The notes below the pieces were generated by a model. It was not told the DNA's origin and searched no databases. It saw nothing but the letters and a program-made list of their open reading frames with translations. A program made the position numbers and the translations under genes. 64,000 nucleotides of DNA from Collybia mongolica. Lineage: Eukaryota > Basidiomycota > Agaricomycetes > Agaricales > Clitocybaceae. Below are positions 39,401 through 51,341 of the stretch, piece by piece. Within the stretch, counting starts at the first letter, position 1. Each line of letters begins with the position of its first letter. The DNA is taken from NCBI GenBank assembly GCA_013420905.1, contig JAAXNY010000006.1:1426001-1490000 (forward strand), given 5' to 3'.

Positions 39401-42400
39401 TTGATAAAACAAAGGGTGAAAGGGGGTACACAAGTACGGGACGTCTAATCACTCGTGTACTCCACACTATTGCTGGCGTTTATCCTCTGAATAGCCGATT
39501 CGTGAACACCAATGAATGGGAAGACCCCAGTACGTTCAAGCCTCTTTCATCGAGATTCAAGATCTAACGGTACGTAAGACTTTGATCAAGATCACAACAT
39601 GCAATGGGGGTTACTCTACGAACCCGAGGATGTGGTCATTGAGTGGCATGGTATGTAATTACCCGGGGACATTGTCACTTGTCTAACAATATACAGTGCC
39701 GTCTTCCGAGGAGATTGCATTCACACTCGATGTTCTGGATAAAGTCTACACACCAGCCCTGGACCGGGTAGAAGTATTGCTGGAGAACACTGCGACGTGG
39801 GACAATGTCTCTCGGAATGATTTCTGCAGGTATTTTGAGTCTGGCCTATATTTATTGTTCTTTTTCTTTTTTTGACACCCCTATGTGCAGGTCTTTACAC
39901 ATCTGCAGGGCAATATGGGGAGGATTACCGACTTTGTTCAAAGAACAACTAAAGCAGACCGTCAACCCTTGCCTGAACGAGGACGTGGAGATCGCCGATC
40001 TAATAGTCTCTTTCCTTGATGTAAAGGCCGGTTTTACTTTGACTGACCCTAAGGATCCGCGGTATCAGAAGGTGGTGGCTCTCAGGTCCAGGTTTGGTGA
40101 TATCTGTCAACGTGCAGCGTCCGCTCTGCGACGAAACACAGGCGGCGAAGATCATATCGATGCCGTTATCGGTGTAGCTCGGGCTATCGACACGTTCATG
40201 TTGGGGTATGGCTTGGGTCGAAACGACTATGACTCACTCCAAAAGAATTATATCCAAGCGAGAGAGTAAGGTCTGTCCATTCGTCGAGAAATCTTGCTCA
40301 TACTCTTTTAGCCTCAATCGTGCATGGCCCAAGCAAAGAGATAATTCTCGCCTAGTATTCGTGAAGCGTGCTCAAGTATATCATAGTGGGCGCGTTTATA
40401 TGCACGCACTCTACCGTCGTCGATCTGGCCTCGATGATAAACTAATAGGCGAACTCGTGGAATTGTCCCTCTCTCCGTATACAAGAGTCAGAAGGTAATA
40501 TTTGGTCGCACTGTATTTTCTGCCCAACTGATATTTACCGCGATTCTCCAGACAGGCCCAAACGGTGCTCCACGGTGTTTGCGGAGTAAGTGCGGTCTTG
40601 CACTACTAATTTTTATCTCACTTTTATACCAGTACTTCGTCCGCTCAACCCGTCTCACACTCCCTATATTGTTTGACGCATTGGCCAAAGGAAATGATCC
40701 CGATCGTATGAAAGGCGCTCTTTATGTTCTCTGGAATAAAGGGACAGGTCAGTATGATCACTGGTCACTTTTTTACTTGTTCTGAATGAATATAGCTGCG
40801 TACGCGCTGGGAGGTGTGCCGAATAGTACCTTGTGGATGGATTAGGTGCTCAACGACCTCCTTAGATCTTGGCTTCCATAATCGCTATCTTCTATCCCTT
40901 CTTGAAAGCCAACACGAGGAAAAAGTACGCGTCGTGGCAGCTCGGATCAGACTTTTCCTCATGAATTCTTAGCCCTCTATCCAAAAACTGGTCAACAACC
41001 TTGCACAAGATTGTCAAATACACCTTAACGAGGAGGCCGTACACACTGATGCATACGTGCTCGAGGTCCCTAGGGTCGATGAAGCCCTCCGTGCCCTAGA
41101 AATCGAATTTTCAGCTAATTTTATTTCTCACTCACTCCTCAAGGAAGCTATGGCTAAAACTAACGTACGAGTTGCCAAACGCAATACCATGTATAATGAG
41201 ACGGTATGGCTATCTTATGTGTCTGGCATGTGGTCTTCTCACGTGGTATTTGTCCAAGGTCTCGTCAATCCTCGAGGTTGCATTGCGGCCTACGACACAT
41301 GTAAATGTCATTTATGTGACCTGACAAGTAGTGGCCTGACGAATTGATTGCTCTAGTGGAGATATGTGCAAATGGCATCTCGATTTTTACTCGGGCTACT
41401 TCGGCGAGATGTACCAACTCCCCCTGATGTGGTAAAATTTTTCCTAGAGCAATCCACGAGTCCGCAGCCGACTATCCGAGTCTATGTTCAAAGGCAGGCC
41501 TTACGGTTTATGAAAAGACTAATTGTTAATCCGTTCCGTTAACAGGGCCCTCGTAAAGTTGCTGACTTTCATCAAGTATCGAACATACTCAAAATCGAAG
41601 GAACAACTATGGCTTGCTGAATGGACCAACCCATTGGCACACCAAATCACCATCACCGACCCTTCAGCATTCTTAGAGAGCCTCAATCAGCTTCATGGTG
41701 GCCCTTATGTCGACAAGATTTCCACAGGCTTCCTTACTTGGGCCTCAAATATCAAGGTTTATGAGGCCGTCAGGGATGCGTCTACAATGTCGTGGGATGC
41801 TACCTCTGAGCCTTCCCTCTGTTTAGTGGGTGAGATCTTGGCTAAGGACGACTATTTCAAGAAACTTTCAGTGCTCTGGAGTCAAGAGTCTGGCAAATCA
41901 GGCGGTACAATTGACCTGCGTAAAGACAATGTGACATACATCAAAAGTTTAGGTCCGTGTTTTCTCCTTTCTTCCAGTTCAATACTTATGAATGATACAG
42001 CGAAAATGTTCGGTGCCGAAATACTTGAGGACATACTTAATGCCATTGATCCTCTCCTGTCGGACGCCGATAAGTTTAAACAGCGAGCAGGAGCTGAAAT
42101 TTTGTCAGGCATCCTTCGTGGTAAGTTATATTATATCAGTGGTAACTTTAATTCATGCTCTTAAGGTTCCAAACATTGGCCCAAACCACTTAGCGACCGA
42201 CTGTGGCTGTGGACGACAAACCGGTTGGATCGCATTTTTGCACAGATCAAACCTGACACTTTATCGTTCTGGGAGGGGTTCTTCCAGGTAACTTCTATCT
42301 CAGCTTATCTACACATAATTAAATCCTCGTTTTAGTACCAATTAAGGGACCGTGACCCGCGCCGCAATAATGCTCTTATAGCCTGGATCTTTGCTCTGCC

Positions 42401-44187
42401 GCTTGAGTTTAACGGGGATTCTGCATTCGCCAGTATGTTGCTACCTCTCACAGCCTAGGGTATTTGTTCGCTAATCCTGCCTCAAGTGAGCAAACCGCTT
42501 TCCATCCTTGGGATCTTGCTTGAAAGCCTTGGTGTATTTTTCAATGCGAAGTCAGAAGATTATGTCAGACTTATGTTTGAAAACGCCAACACGGGTTATG
42601 CCGAGGTAGGCCCAAACAGATTATAGCCACCTCATATTAATACCGCCAAATGCATTAGATGAGAGGCCATATTTGCCAGATACTCTTTACACTCCTGAAG
42701 AATCAGTGGCAACCAACATATCCGAGCACCAATGCGTTCCTGCGTGCGTGCGAGATCTCGGAAGACCCCCTCCATCTTCGGTAATGTCAATACCTCTAGA
42801 AGTACACACTTGTTCATAGTTGCCATTTAGCGATGCAAAATCCCTGGACCACGTTACTGCTATTCTGGATAATTTACCTCGATGGCGGGAAGAACGGCTC
42901 CCACCGCCCAGGGTCAGCCAATCAGAGGCATGTTCCAATATCCATGTACTCTACCATTTCTTTCTAATGCATGGCATCAGTATGATAAAGTTGGCTTGAC
43001 TGGTGAGCCTTTCTCCAAATGTTTGGACGTCATGATAACTGATGAACGACTACAGTTCTTCAATGGATTTGGGTTTCTGCGCATGGTGCTCAGGCATCTT
43101 TGATTTTCCCATATGTTGTTCCAATGATGTAAGTCTAGTGCTCCAATGACTCTACGAATAGACCGCTAACGTCTTGTCAAGGCCCGAGATTCTTCGAATG
43201 TCAGAGCTCAATGATAGCTCGGACTTGCAGATATATAGTTCCGCTGTCTTATACGTTCTTTCCGCGGTGTCTCCTCCCGTAGAATACATCGCAAGAATTC
43301 TGAAGAATTTCGTGACAGCCATCAAATCGTCCAAGGTATATTTCATAATTAACTATTTGTTATTGATGCTCATGAACAACAGTCTTGGCGGATTCGACTC
43401 CATGCTTTACCAGCATTGGTCGTATTCTTCTATAGAAATCTTCTGTCTATTTCGCAGGAGGGCGTCTCACAAGTGATGGAAGTCCTACTTGTTTGCTTGG
43501 GTGATGAGAATGTGGAGGTCCGAGAGATGGCCTCAAAAGTTCTATCCGGTGTCATCAGATGTTCGCAGCGCCAAAATATCATCCCCCTCAAGGTAAGTAC
43601 AGTTACGACAGTGACAACACTCTGCCTCATGACAGCTTGCAGAATCAGTTTGTTGCCTTAACCCGGAAAATTACCCTGCCTCCAAGACGTGACCCTACGT
43701 ATGCGGAATCCTTAAGATCGCTCCATTCGGCGATTCTAGGATTGTGTGCACTCATCGAAAGCCTCCCCTACTCAGTCGAACCGTGGATGCCATCGCTTAC
43801 TGAGGGTGAGATATATCATCCGAAATCTACTGTTACTGAACTATCGTATGACAGTGCTAGCGCCGCATGCGACTGATCCACCCCCGATCTCTACCACCAT
43901 TCGAAAGTGTGCCTCTGAGTTTAAAAAGGTGAGCTGCCATCCCTAATCATTAGAACCCGGACTAACACAGCTCGGCACACAGACTCATCAGGTAAAATGA
44001 GCTGATCGTTGATTTCGTGTATTTTTTCCAGACTCATTGATCTTGTAGGACACCTGGCACAAAGATCAACACATGTTCGATGAAGATCAACTTCAGAGTC
44101 TTTCGACCATGCTGGTTGGGACATCATACTGTAAGCGACCAACTTCGACCTCGGTCGCCATGCTAAAGTATCGCTACAGACGCGTGA
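36407..44187 (+). CDS. blm10: Proteasome activator BLM10/PA200
   Basis: A giant HEAT-repeat protein that caps the 20S proteasome and opens its gate. About 30 exons span 7.8 kb, giving roughly 1,900-2,000 residues, the family's usual size. N-terminal blocks are SLQTYINSLPYECESMEEMQ, DKLEQIVGKIYVCAKAKNW and LTRAKLVRLYYELCLLPGLE. The middle has PLWRVLQKELW, IPAMLDLFLPLLTKE and ALEPAMIMPDLLERAYGGLE (about 38265-38330). There is an acidic loop SDDEDESMESDDDF (about 38626). Then come LDLNIHKNTIDWVTSLLRRV, LLILLVDKTKGERGYTSTGR and YSYNFFPRL-like later repeats. The end is decisive: the last intron (about 44132-44179) splits a codon and restores GTSYYA at 44185. This Tyr-Tyr-x ending is what BLM10 inserts into the proteasome alpha-ring pocket. 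An alternative start Met is at 36491. Confidence 0.9.
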
Positions 44188-46522
44188 AAGAAACACCTCT
44201 TACCTGGTATTAACCATCGACGTAGTGGACCCCATACATCTTTCACACTGATACTTTACCGATACACCGAAATCGAATATTCTGACAGGACAGATCATCT
44301 CATTCACAGACAAAGCCCAAGCGTTGCCAGATCTCCTTTAAATCCCTATGACACTAGAAGAGTGCCGCTCTTCCATTTGGAAAAGGGGTAGTAAAATTAA
44401 CCTTGCCTATCGCGCAGAGGTGGCTGATGCACACGCTTATCGATGAACATTGGTTCTATCAGATTATGCGTGTAGAACATGTGTCTGGACATTAGCCAAT
44501 TGGGCACACTACTCCCAGCCGATGAGGGGCCGCCTCCAGGATAGCTGAGCGGACCGCTGTAACCCTTAAAATATGCGTGTGTTAAGTCAAGCTCAACGGT
44601 GGCCGGGTTTAGGTGCTCCCTGATTCGAGGTAGACAAGGCAGGAGGTCCCCTGATCAGGTCTCTCGCGTAGATAATCTGACACCTGCTAGGAATACTAAG
44701 GATCCAAAGGACACTACCACCAGGAGCGTGGAATCTGAAAGATTGCAATCGGTTCCTCAACGTTCGATCGCCCCGCGTTTTCCGAAAAACGGGGAATATA
44801 TGGATACGAGATAACCGACTTTAGACTCCTCCTTGGTTTAGGATGAGAAGCTAGTCGCCTATGAACACATGTTGTCCGCTTGACTCCCACTGAAGCGATG
44901 AATGCATAATCGCGGACTTTGAACACAGTTTAGAGGACTTAGTACCTAATGAGGCAACACTTGTTTATGAGAAGTCGAGAAGGCAAAGTGATCGAATGTA
45001 TGTCAAAGTTATACAGGTGTGATTTACAAGAGATTCAAACGAGTGATGACTGGATCCGTCGCGACCAAAAGGTGGGTATTCCATTATGACATTCCGACGG
45101 GCCGTCGTCTCGGGGAGAAGGTGTGGCGATGTGATGAGCATACCGTTTCGGATATCTTCTCGGTAGCTGATACAGTGTTATTACACATCTTTGGGGTACT
45201 CAATGGGTCCAGGGTACTCTAATGCACCATACTCATCACGGGACATGTGTCGAAATCCAGGGAAAATACACCTTTCAAGGCCTTAATTAAAACTGACGTC
45301 AAGAAATACAAAGCCACCAGGAGCCTCCGTCGCATGAGATATGCATATGCAGGGACATGGAGAAACGAAGGCAGCTGATATATTATACTGGCTGGTGCCA
45401 GTGTGGATCAATGCAAGGCGTCAGGTGGATGCTCGGTGTTCATGTATATGTTCAACCTAGGAGTAGGAACTACGTGAGAGCTGAGAGCTTACGGCAAGTC
45501 ATTGGTAGGAGGACGGACACTAAGTAATACAAGCAGTGGAATTCTGGGGTTTCTCATGCAATGGAACCTGGAAAACATCGATCGGATGCGGCATGAGAGA
45601 GGTCCCAGAACAATCGAATGATCTGCTTGGATTGGAGAAGGTACTATAGATCCTGGTAAATCGTTATCATGCATCGATGTGACGGATGAGAGGCTGAGCC
45701 TGGAGCCAATTCACTATCACTTTTAATAATGATATTTGTGTCGATCTGACCGGGTCAGTTTCGTTGACGACAGATATCACAATGATCCTGTACCCCAAAA
45801 GGACAAGTGCACATTGGGGACACATGCAAAGTGAATGCAATGGTGGGGGGGGTTGTAACAAATATTTCATGAGATAAAGTGGGATACTATGGAGGGCAGA
45901 CCCGGGAGTACTAATAACATGTACCAAGGGTCGACTATGGGCGGTGGAGAGGTGGGGCGGAGATTGAAGGGATTGATGGAACCTTACCAGAAAAGGCAAG
46001 ATTGATTTTATGTGCAGCCATAATTTTCGACTCTCTGGTGTGGTCGAGCACGCAAAAGCCCAAGATACCTCAAGAGAATCGACAGGCAAAGGGCAAGATA
46101 GGATTGAGCAGGATTGGAGGGCTGCAAGAGTGGAATAATAATTGGGGAAAAGGGCAGGTGTAAAGCACGTTGCATGCGATCAAAAGCTTGAGCAGATTCC
46201 GTGAATGCCTCCCCTCAGCCTCGCCTTTCCTTCCTTCTTAACCTCATCTCCCCGCCAGATTCAACAAACCCCGGTTCTGTCACCAGGTCAACAATTCCAC
46301 ACGATTCACGATCCTCACGCCAGCTTCATTTTTATACCTATCTTGCCTGCAAGTCCACTTGTGCTCTCCCCCCAAACCACCACCATATCTATCATCTCTT
46401 ATTGCCACTACCATCATACCTTTTTATCACCAGCATCGGAAGCAGCAGCTACTTTTTAATTAACTGGCAAGTTCTCCTTGTGACTGACCCATTATAATAA
46501 ACTCATCTCTTCTTCCAGTTAA
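44188..46522. other. 2.3-kb region without a recognised gene, upstream of the CCCH gene
   Basis: Several short frames occur here (for example 44599-44814 and 45019-45222 plus, 45667-46089 minus), but none has a recognisable family or splice-consistent extension. The last 330 bases before 46523 are strongly pyrimidine-rich (CT/CA-rich, with ccacc and tcatc motifs), as in long fungal 5' leaders. A ttccag acceptor-like site at about 46513-46518 may end a leader intron. Confidence 0.5.
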
Positions 46523-49353
46523 ATGCACGAAGCCGTCACGAATACATCAACATCAACGAAAAACTTTCTATCTCCCGTATCAGACGACCTCCGGACGCCC
46601 ATCTCTCGCACTCACCGCCACCATCCAGCAGACAACCTCAGTTGGTCACAGGAATACGATTCTGACGGCGAATCTACCATAGAGGTACGCATGCTCGCTT
46701 CCCTTGCCACGTGTTGGACAACCTCCTCACCCATCGTAATCCGTCTCATCAGAATTGGCATTTTTCCACATCCCACGAAACCACCTCAGCGCATCTGACA
46801 GCATTACACAGAACAGCTTCAGCCACCCTGCAAAAACCCTTCTCCAATATGCCTGCCCGAACTGACAGTAACACAGCCGACCGAGTCCCAGGGTCAGGAA
46901 ACCGTTGGCGTTTCAACACAAATGGGCAGCTTGTCGATTCAGAGTCCGCTGGTTGGGACCTTGCGGATGAAATTGTCAGGCTCAAAATTGGCGAAGTTAC
47001 AGGAGAGACCGACGACGTGCACGGACAAATGCGCACCCCACCCAAATCGAAGCTGGCTGCTGCCACTGTTGCACAGCTCAGCGAATCAAGCCCTTTGGAG
47101 TCTTTGTCCAACACAAGTGTCGGGTCGTCACCGCACGCGTCTGACCACCAAATTAGTATCTCCCATTCTCGTGGTTCGTCAACCGATACAACCATCTCTA
47201 GTTCTCAAGAGTCCATTATTTCTGGGGTCAGCAACACGTTGTTGGGCAAGCCCCCTCTCAAAGTTAATACAGGAGGCGAAGCCAAGGAACGGCCTCACTC
47301 TTTCAGTGGGGGTCTTTCGACTGCCGACCTTCGTCGCTTGCAACAAAGTGGGGACAGTCCTGACACCAAGGACCGACAACTCCAACAACATCAATGGGCT
47401 CAAGGGCAATACCGAGAAAACACTAGCGCCAATGTAGAGCAGCTGTCATATCCTTCACTCGCAAATCATATTCATCGTCCGCAGCCTCAGCCACATCCTC
47501 AAATGTACGACTACCGAAGTAGCGCGTCCCAGCTAAATCAGCCATCCGCGCCAACTCGTGATGACCTCTCGATAGATTATAATATCCAACAGCGCAATTT
47601 TAACCCCCTACCCCAAGGAGTGCCATTAGCAGCGCCGGCCCCTACCCCTGCATTTGTACAAGGTCGACCTAATAATAACATCCCAGCCGGAGCTTACCGA
47701 CAACCACTCCGCGGTTTCCCCCCGCAAGGCGTTGCGAGCCCTACGGCCATGGTCTACCCAGGCCATCATACCTCTCACCTTTCTCTGGGGAACACGCAAC
47801 AGCTCTATGATATGATGCTCTCCGGACCCCATCTTGAGGGTCATCATCCTGCTGTCACACGTGTTCAACAACAGCACAATGTCTTCAGGCCAACCCACCA
47901 CCACTCTGCCTCCGATCCATCGGCGATTCGCGATACAGCTTTGGCTTTGATGAACGGTGGCATGCAGCCATTTCCGCCTGGCATGTTTCAACCTGGAATG
48001 CCTGGCATTCCCATGTATCCCAACCAATACTATGCTCCTCAAGAACAGTATGCTCTCCCTGACGCTACCGCTATCCTGGCCGCACGATTACAGTCCCAAT
48101 ACACTGGTCCCTATGGTCTTCCGCCTCAGGCTATGGGAGCAGAGGGTTCTCTCTCAAGCCCAACAAGTACAAATGGTCAGGGGCCGAGCTCGAACAACCG
48201 AAAATTAGGTTTGTATAAGACTGAGTTGTGTCGAAGCTGGGAGGAAAAGGGGACATGTAGATATGGAACCAAGTGCCAATTCGCTCACGGTGAAGACGAG
48301 CTAAGAAAAGTAGCCCGTCATCCCAAGGTCAGTCCGCACACCACTCCCTTGGTGACCGAGCCGAATCTGATATTTTCTTCATCCTTTAGTATAAGACTGA
48401 AATATGTAGGGTGGGTAAACTTAGCCTCTTAGAGTGGCATTCTCATCTGATTCTTGTACTTAGACTTTCTGGGTTTCGGGTTCATGTCCCTATGGCAAGC
48501 GTTGTTGCTTCATTCATACCGAACTCCCGACATCAGGTGCGACAGCTGCGAATGGTGGCACCACGCCTGCTACCGAGAGTACTCCTCCTCAGCAACGTCC
48601 CGATGGACGACCACGTTCTTTGAGTACGAACAGTGATCCCAATGAGGCTAGCGTATCACTCTTAGCCCGGATTTCATCAAAGAGAGCCCAAGAGCCGAAT
48701 AACCTTGCCACTCCAGTCGACATGGGTACAGGAAACGGATTCCAATTTACTCGCCCCCCTACTGGCTCGTTGAGGGTTGATACCTCGGCGCTGGACGCCT
48801 CAGTCAAACAAAACAAGTCTGCTTATCCATCGTTCGCGAGCAATGGCATCTTGCTGCATGCACCTGAACAGATAACCGCCAAGTCCCCAGCGCCCGTTAC
48901 GGCAGGACCTGACTTGGGTAGGCATAATATTTCTCGGAGGGAGATTGTAGGATATAATAATGTATGTCTTTCCTGACGCGCTAACAGTTTTTCGTCTTAT
49001 AACATTTACAATAGCAACCGCACCGCGCGCATAAACCTAACGCTTCTTCAACTTCAAGTGTTCGTCACTCGTACGCAGGATCGGAGGTGGAAACGTTCAC
49101 GTCGTCTCCTCCAATGTCTGGCTCCTCGTTTCCTATCTCAACGGTGGAAGGTGGGACTGGTCGAGTAAATGGCCACGTCCGATCTGGGAGTGCTGGAAAC
49201 TGGGCCAGCTTCCCCCGTACCAGCCACCTCGCCCCATCCCCTTTTCCCCATGGAACAAGTAGCCCCGCGGGAGAGATTATGGCAAACTCACCTTGGTCCT
49301 CAACCGAGCTTTCTATGGGTTCATCAAGACTCCATGAGAAAGTCTGGGCTTGA
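46523..49353 (+). CDS. Tandem CCCH zinc-finger RNA-binding protein (TTP-like)
   Basis: Expected to bind AU-rich elements and promote mRNA decay in the cytoplasm. The two fingers are C-x8-C-x5-C-x3-H. Finger 1 is [15 protein letters not shown] with [10 protein letters not shown] (about 48211-48285). Finger 2 is rebuilt across two introns: a short exon YKTEICR (about 48391-48411), then TFWVSGSC with [10 protein letters not shown] (about 48464-48520). Each finger is preceded by the family's Y-K-T-E lead-in. About 500 residues upstream are disordered, rich in Ser, Gln, Pro and His. They include [19 protein letters not shown] and [12 protein letters not shown] blocks that may be interaction motifs. 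About 250 Ser/Pro-rich residues follow the fingers, with the end at 49353. The first exon ([15 protein letters not shown], with [12 protein letters not shown]) joins at 46685 to the long exon. Confidence 0.9.
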
Positions 49354-49789
49354 TACCTGCGCAAACATCGGAATTCCACACCATACATCAATTTGCGATA
49401 ATCTTGTCATTTTTTGGAACGGTTTTTTTGATTATGCCGCCTGGTCGGACATCCACTAATCAGCCGTTGTTATATCACCACATTTGGCCCATTTCTAGGG
49501 CAGGATCTTTCTTCACGATTCCCATCTTCCTTGTCCGTTCCAGAACCAAAAAAAAAATTCAGTCTCAACTATATCTCGCTCTCCAATTACTAGGTTACTT
49601 TATCTCTCCACCAAGTTTGCATTGCATCGTCGTAAATCTACATGTTTTTATTCCTTTCAATTCAATACTGATGACATTCTTGCCAATCACCTACCTATGT
49701 GATAAAATAACATTTAGGTCTGTACATAAGTAAAAAAAAAAAAGAAAAAGAATGCACAATAACGACGCGCAAGCGTCACGACTGCAAAT
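49354..49789. other. Convergent 3' flanks
   Basis: 436 bases between the CCCH gene and the choline/ethanolamine kinase, both ending here. An A-rich tract at about 49732-49750 lies near the kinase 3' end. No gene seen. Confidence 0.5.
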
Positions 49790-51341
49790 TTATATACCTA
49801 GAGAGCTGATTTCCTGACGGAAAGCAGCCATCCGGCACCTAGAATAACCAATATAATCAAATTCGGGCTCCACAGTATTCGCCTCAACATCCTCGCGTGC
49901 TTGAACAAGCCCCCAAATGGCCCACATTCCATGGGAGGAAGGGCTCCAGAACCGAACTTGCTCATCCAGATTCTTAAGCTGGTGCTCGTGGTCAGCTTCA
50001 TCCATGACAGGATATTCTCCAGATGTAGCGGTATGGCCAATATAAGCGGCGTAAAAATTGCGTCGCTCCTCAGATGTAGGATAGCGAGACGGATCAAGTA
50101 AATGTGGAGTGGAAGAATGATAATCTGCCGTCCACTCATGAAAATGATTGGCGATATCAAACGAAGCTGGGTTTGGAGAAGCATATTCGAAGTCGACAAC
50201 AATGATCTTGGGAAATATCTTCACATGAGTATGAGTATACATGTTTGATGATGCTAACGCACCTGACGATGCTCATCGATGAATTCCTTTGGGTGCTGTA
50301 ACCTTAACAAATTCCCATACTGAGTATCATTATGTGCGAAGACTCGTCGACTGCCGTTGGTGACATCGTCTACCGTAGACAACCATGCCATGTACCTGTC
50401 CCAATTCTCTTTGAAGGCTTTCAGATCAAGTTCTGCCCGGATCGTATCCGACACAGATGGTAGAGCCAGAACCTCCGCTGCTGGGACCAACCATGACTTG
50501 ACATTTTTCCGGACCCCAATTTCCCACCGTTTGCCTTCTTCGCGCCTAGAAATTGATGTTTGCTCAATGGCTTCAATGTCGACGGAGTGGAGCTCCGCCA
50601 TTCGCGCGCCTATCCACCGGCTGATGGTGGGGTCCCGTAAGTCAGAAGGCGTTAATGTGGTGGATTCAAAATACTCCTCTACGCGGCCATTCTCGAACGT
50701 TCCATATACACGAGGGCCGATATGGTATTGAGAAGAGAGGACATGTAATGTGTGTAGTTCTCGAGGCCGAGATATGAGAGAACCGGACGAAGGGCCGTAT
50801 ATTCGAAGCAGGAGTGTATGAGGGCCTTGTAGGGATGGGCAAGAGACAAAAAATACAGCATTGGTCAAAGACCCTGAGACTTTGTCGATCTTGATAGCGT
50901 CTCGTGTAATGCTGGGCAATGCCCAGGAAGGTATACGGATCATTTGGATACATTCGAGCAACTGGGAAGCAAAAGAGGGGGTCTTATATTTTCTGGGATC
51001 ATAATGGCTTTAATCAGTAGGAGTACTATATTGACCTGACCATGGCATCCGCAAACCAATGCTCTCAAGTTATACCTGTTCAATTCTCGTCGATGGACGG
51101 CATCTCGACAAGAGTATGTGGAACCTCCAAGAATCTGATTTGAGTGATCTCACCTTGCTTCTAGTTTAACTTTGGCATGCCTCAGCCCTTCCTCTCTGAC
51201 AGCTTCTACTTCGGTTTTTGTTGTGGAGTTGGTGGGAATTGAAGCAATGCTCTGTATAGAACTCGTGGATATTGTCCTCAAAGGGCCACCACCCATGGTA
51301 ATTGGTGAGGAAGACGGAGAAGGAGAGTGTACTGGAAGCAT
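49790..51341 (-). CDS. Choline/ethanolamine kinase
   Basis: Phosphorylates choline or ethanolamine, the first step of the Kennedy pathway for membrane phospholipids. Start ATG 51341 opens a Ser/Thr-rich N-terminus (MLPVHSPSPSSSPITMGGGP). Two introns later the kinase fold begins with KIDKVSGSLTNAVFFVSC (the G-x-L-T-N-A-V phosphate-loop equivalent) and LLLRIYGPSSGSLISRPREL. The catalytic Brenner-type motif is FAHNDTQYGNLL (about 50340-50300), and the metal-binding motif IIVVDFEYASPNPASFDIAN with HFHEWTADY follows (about 50200-50125). The C-terminal part has QVRFWSPSSHGMWAIWGLVQ. The stop is at 49790. Choline against ethanolamine preference cannot be told from sequence. Four exons. Confidence 0.92.

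Noticed and set aside
45667..46089. 140-residue open frame on the minus strand
   Set aside because: It has no ATG at its start (TTG), no family similarity and no splice-consistent extension; it lies in the gene-free gap.
46749..47195. 148-residue minus-strand frame
   Set aside because: Antisense of the disordered N-terminal part of the CCCH protein.
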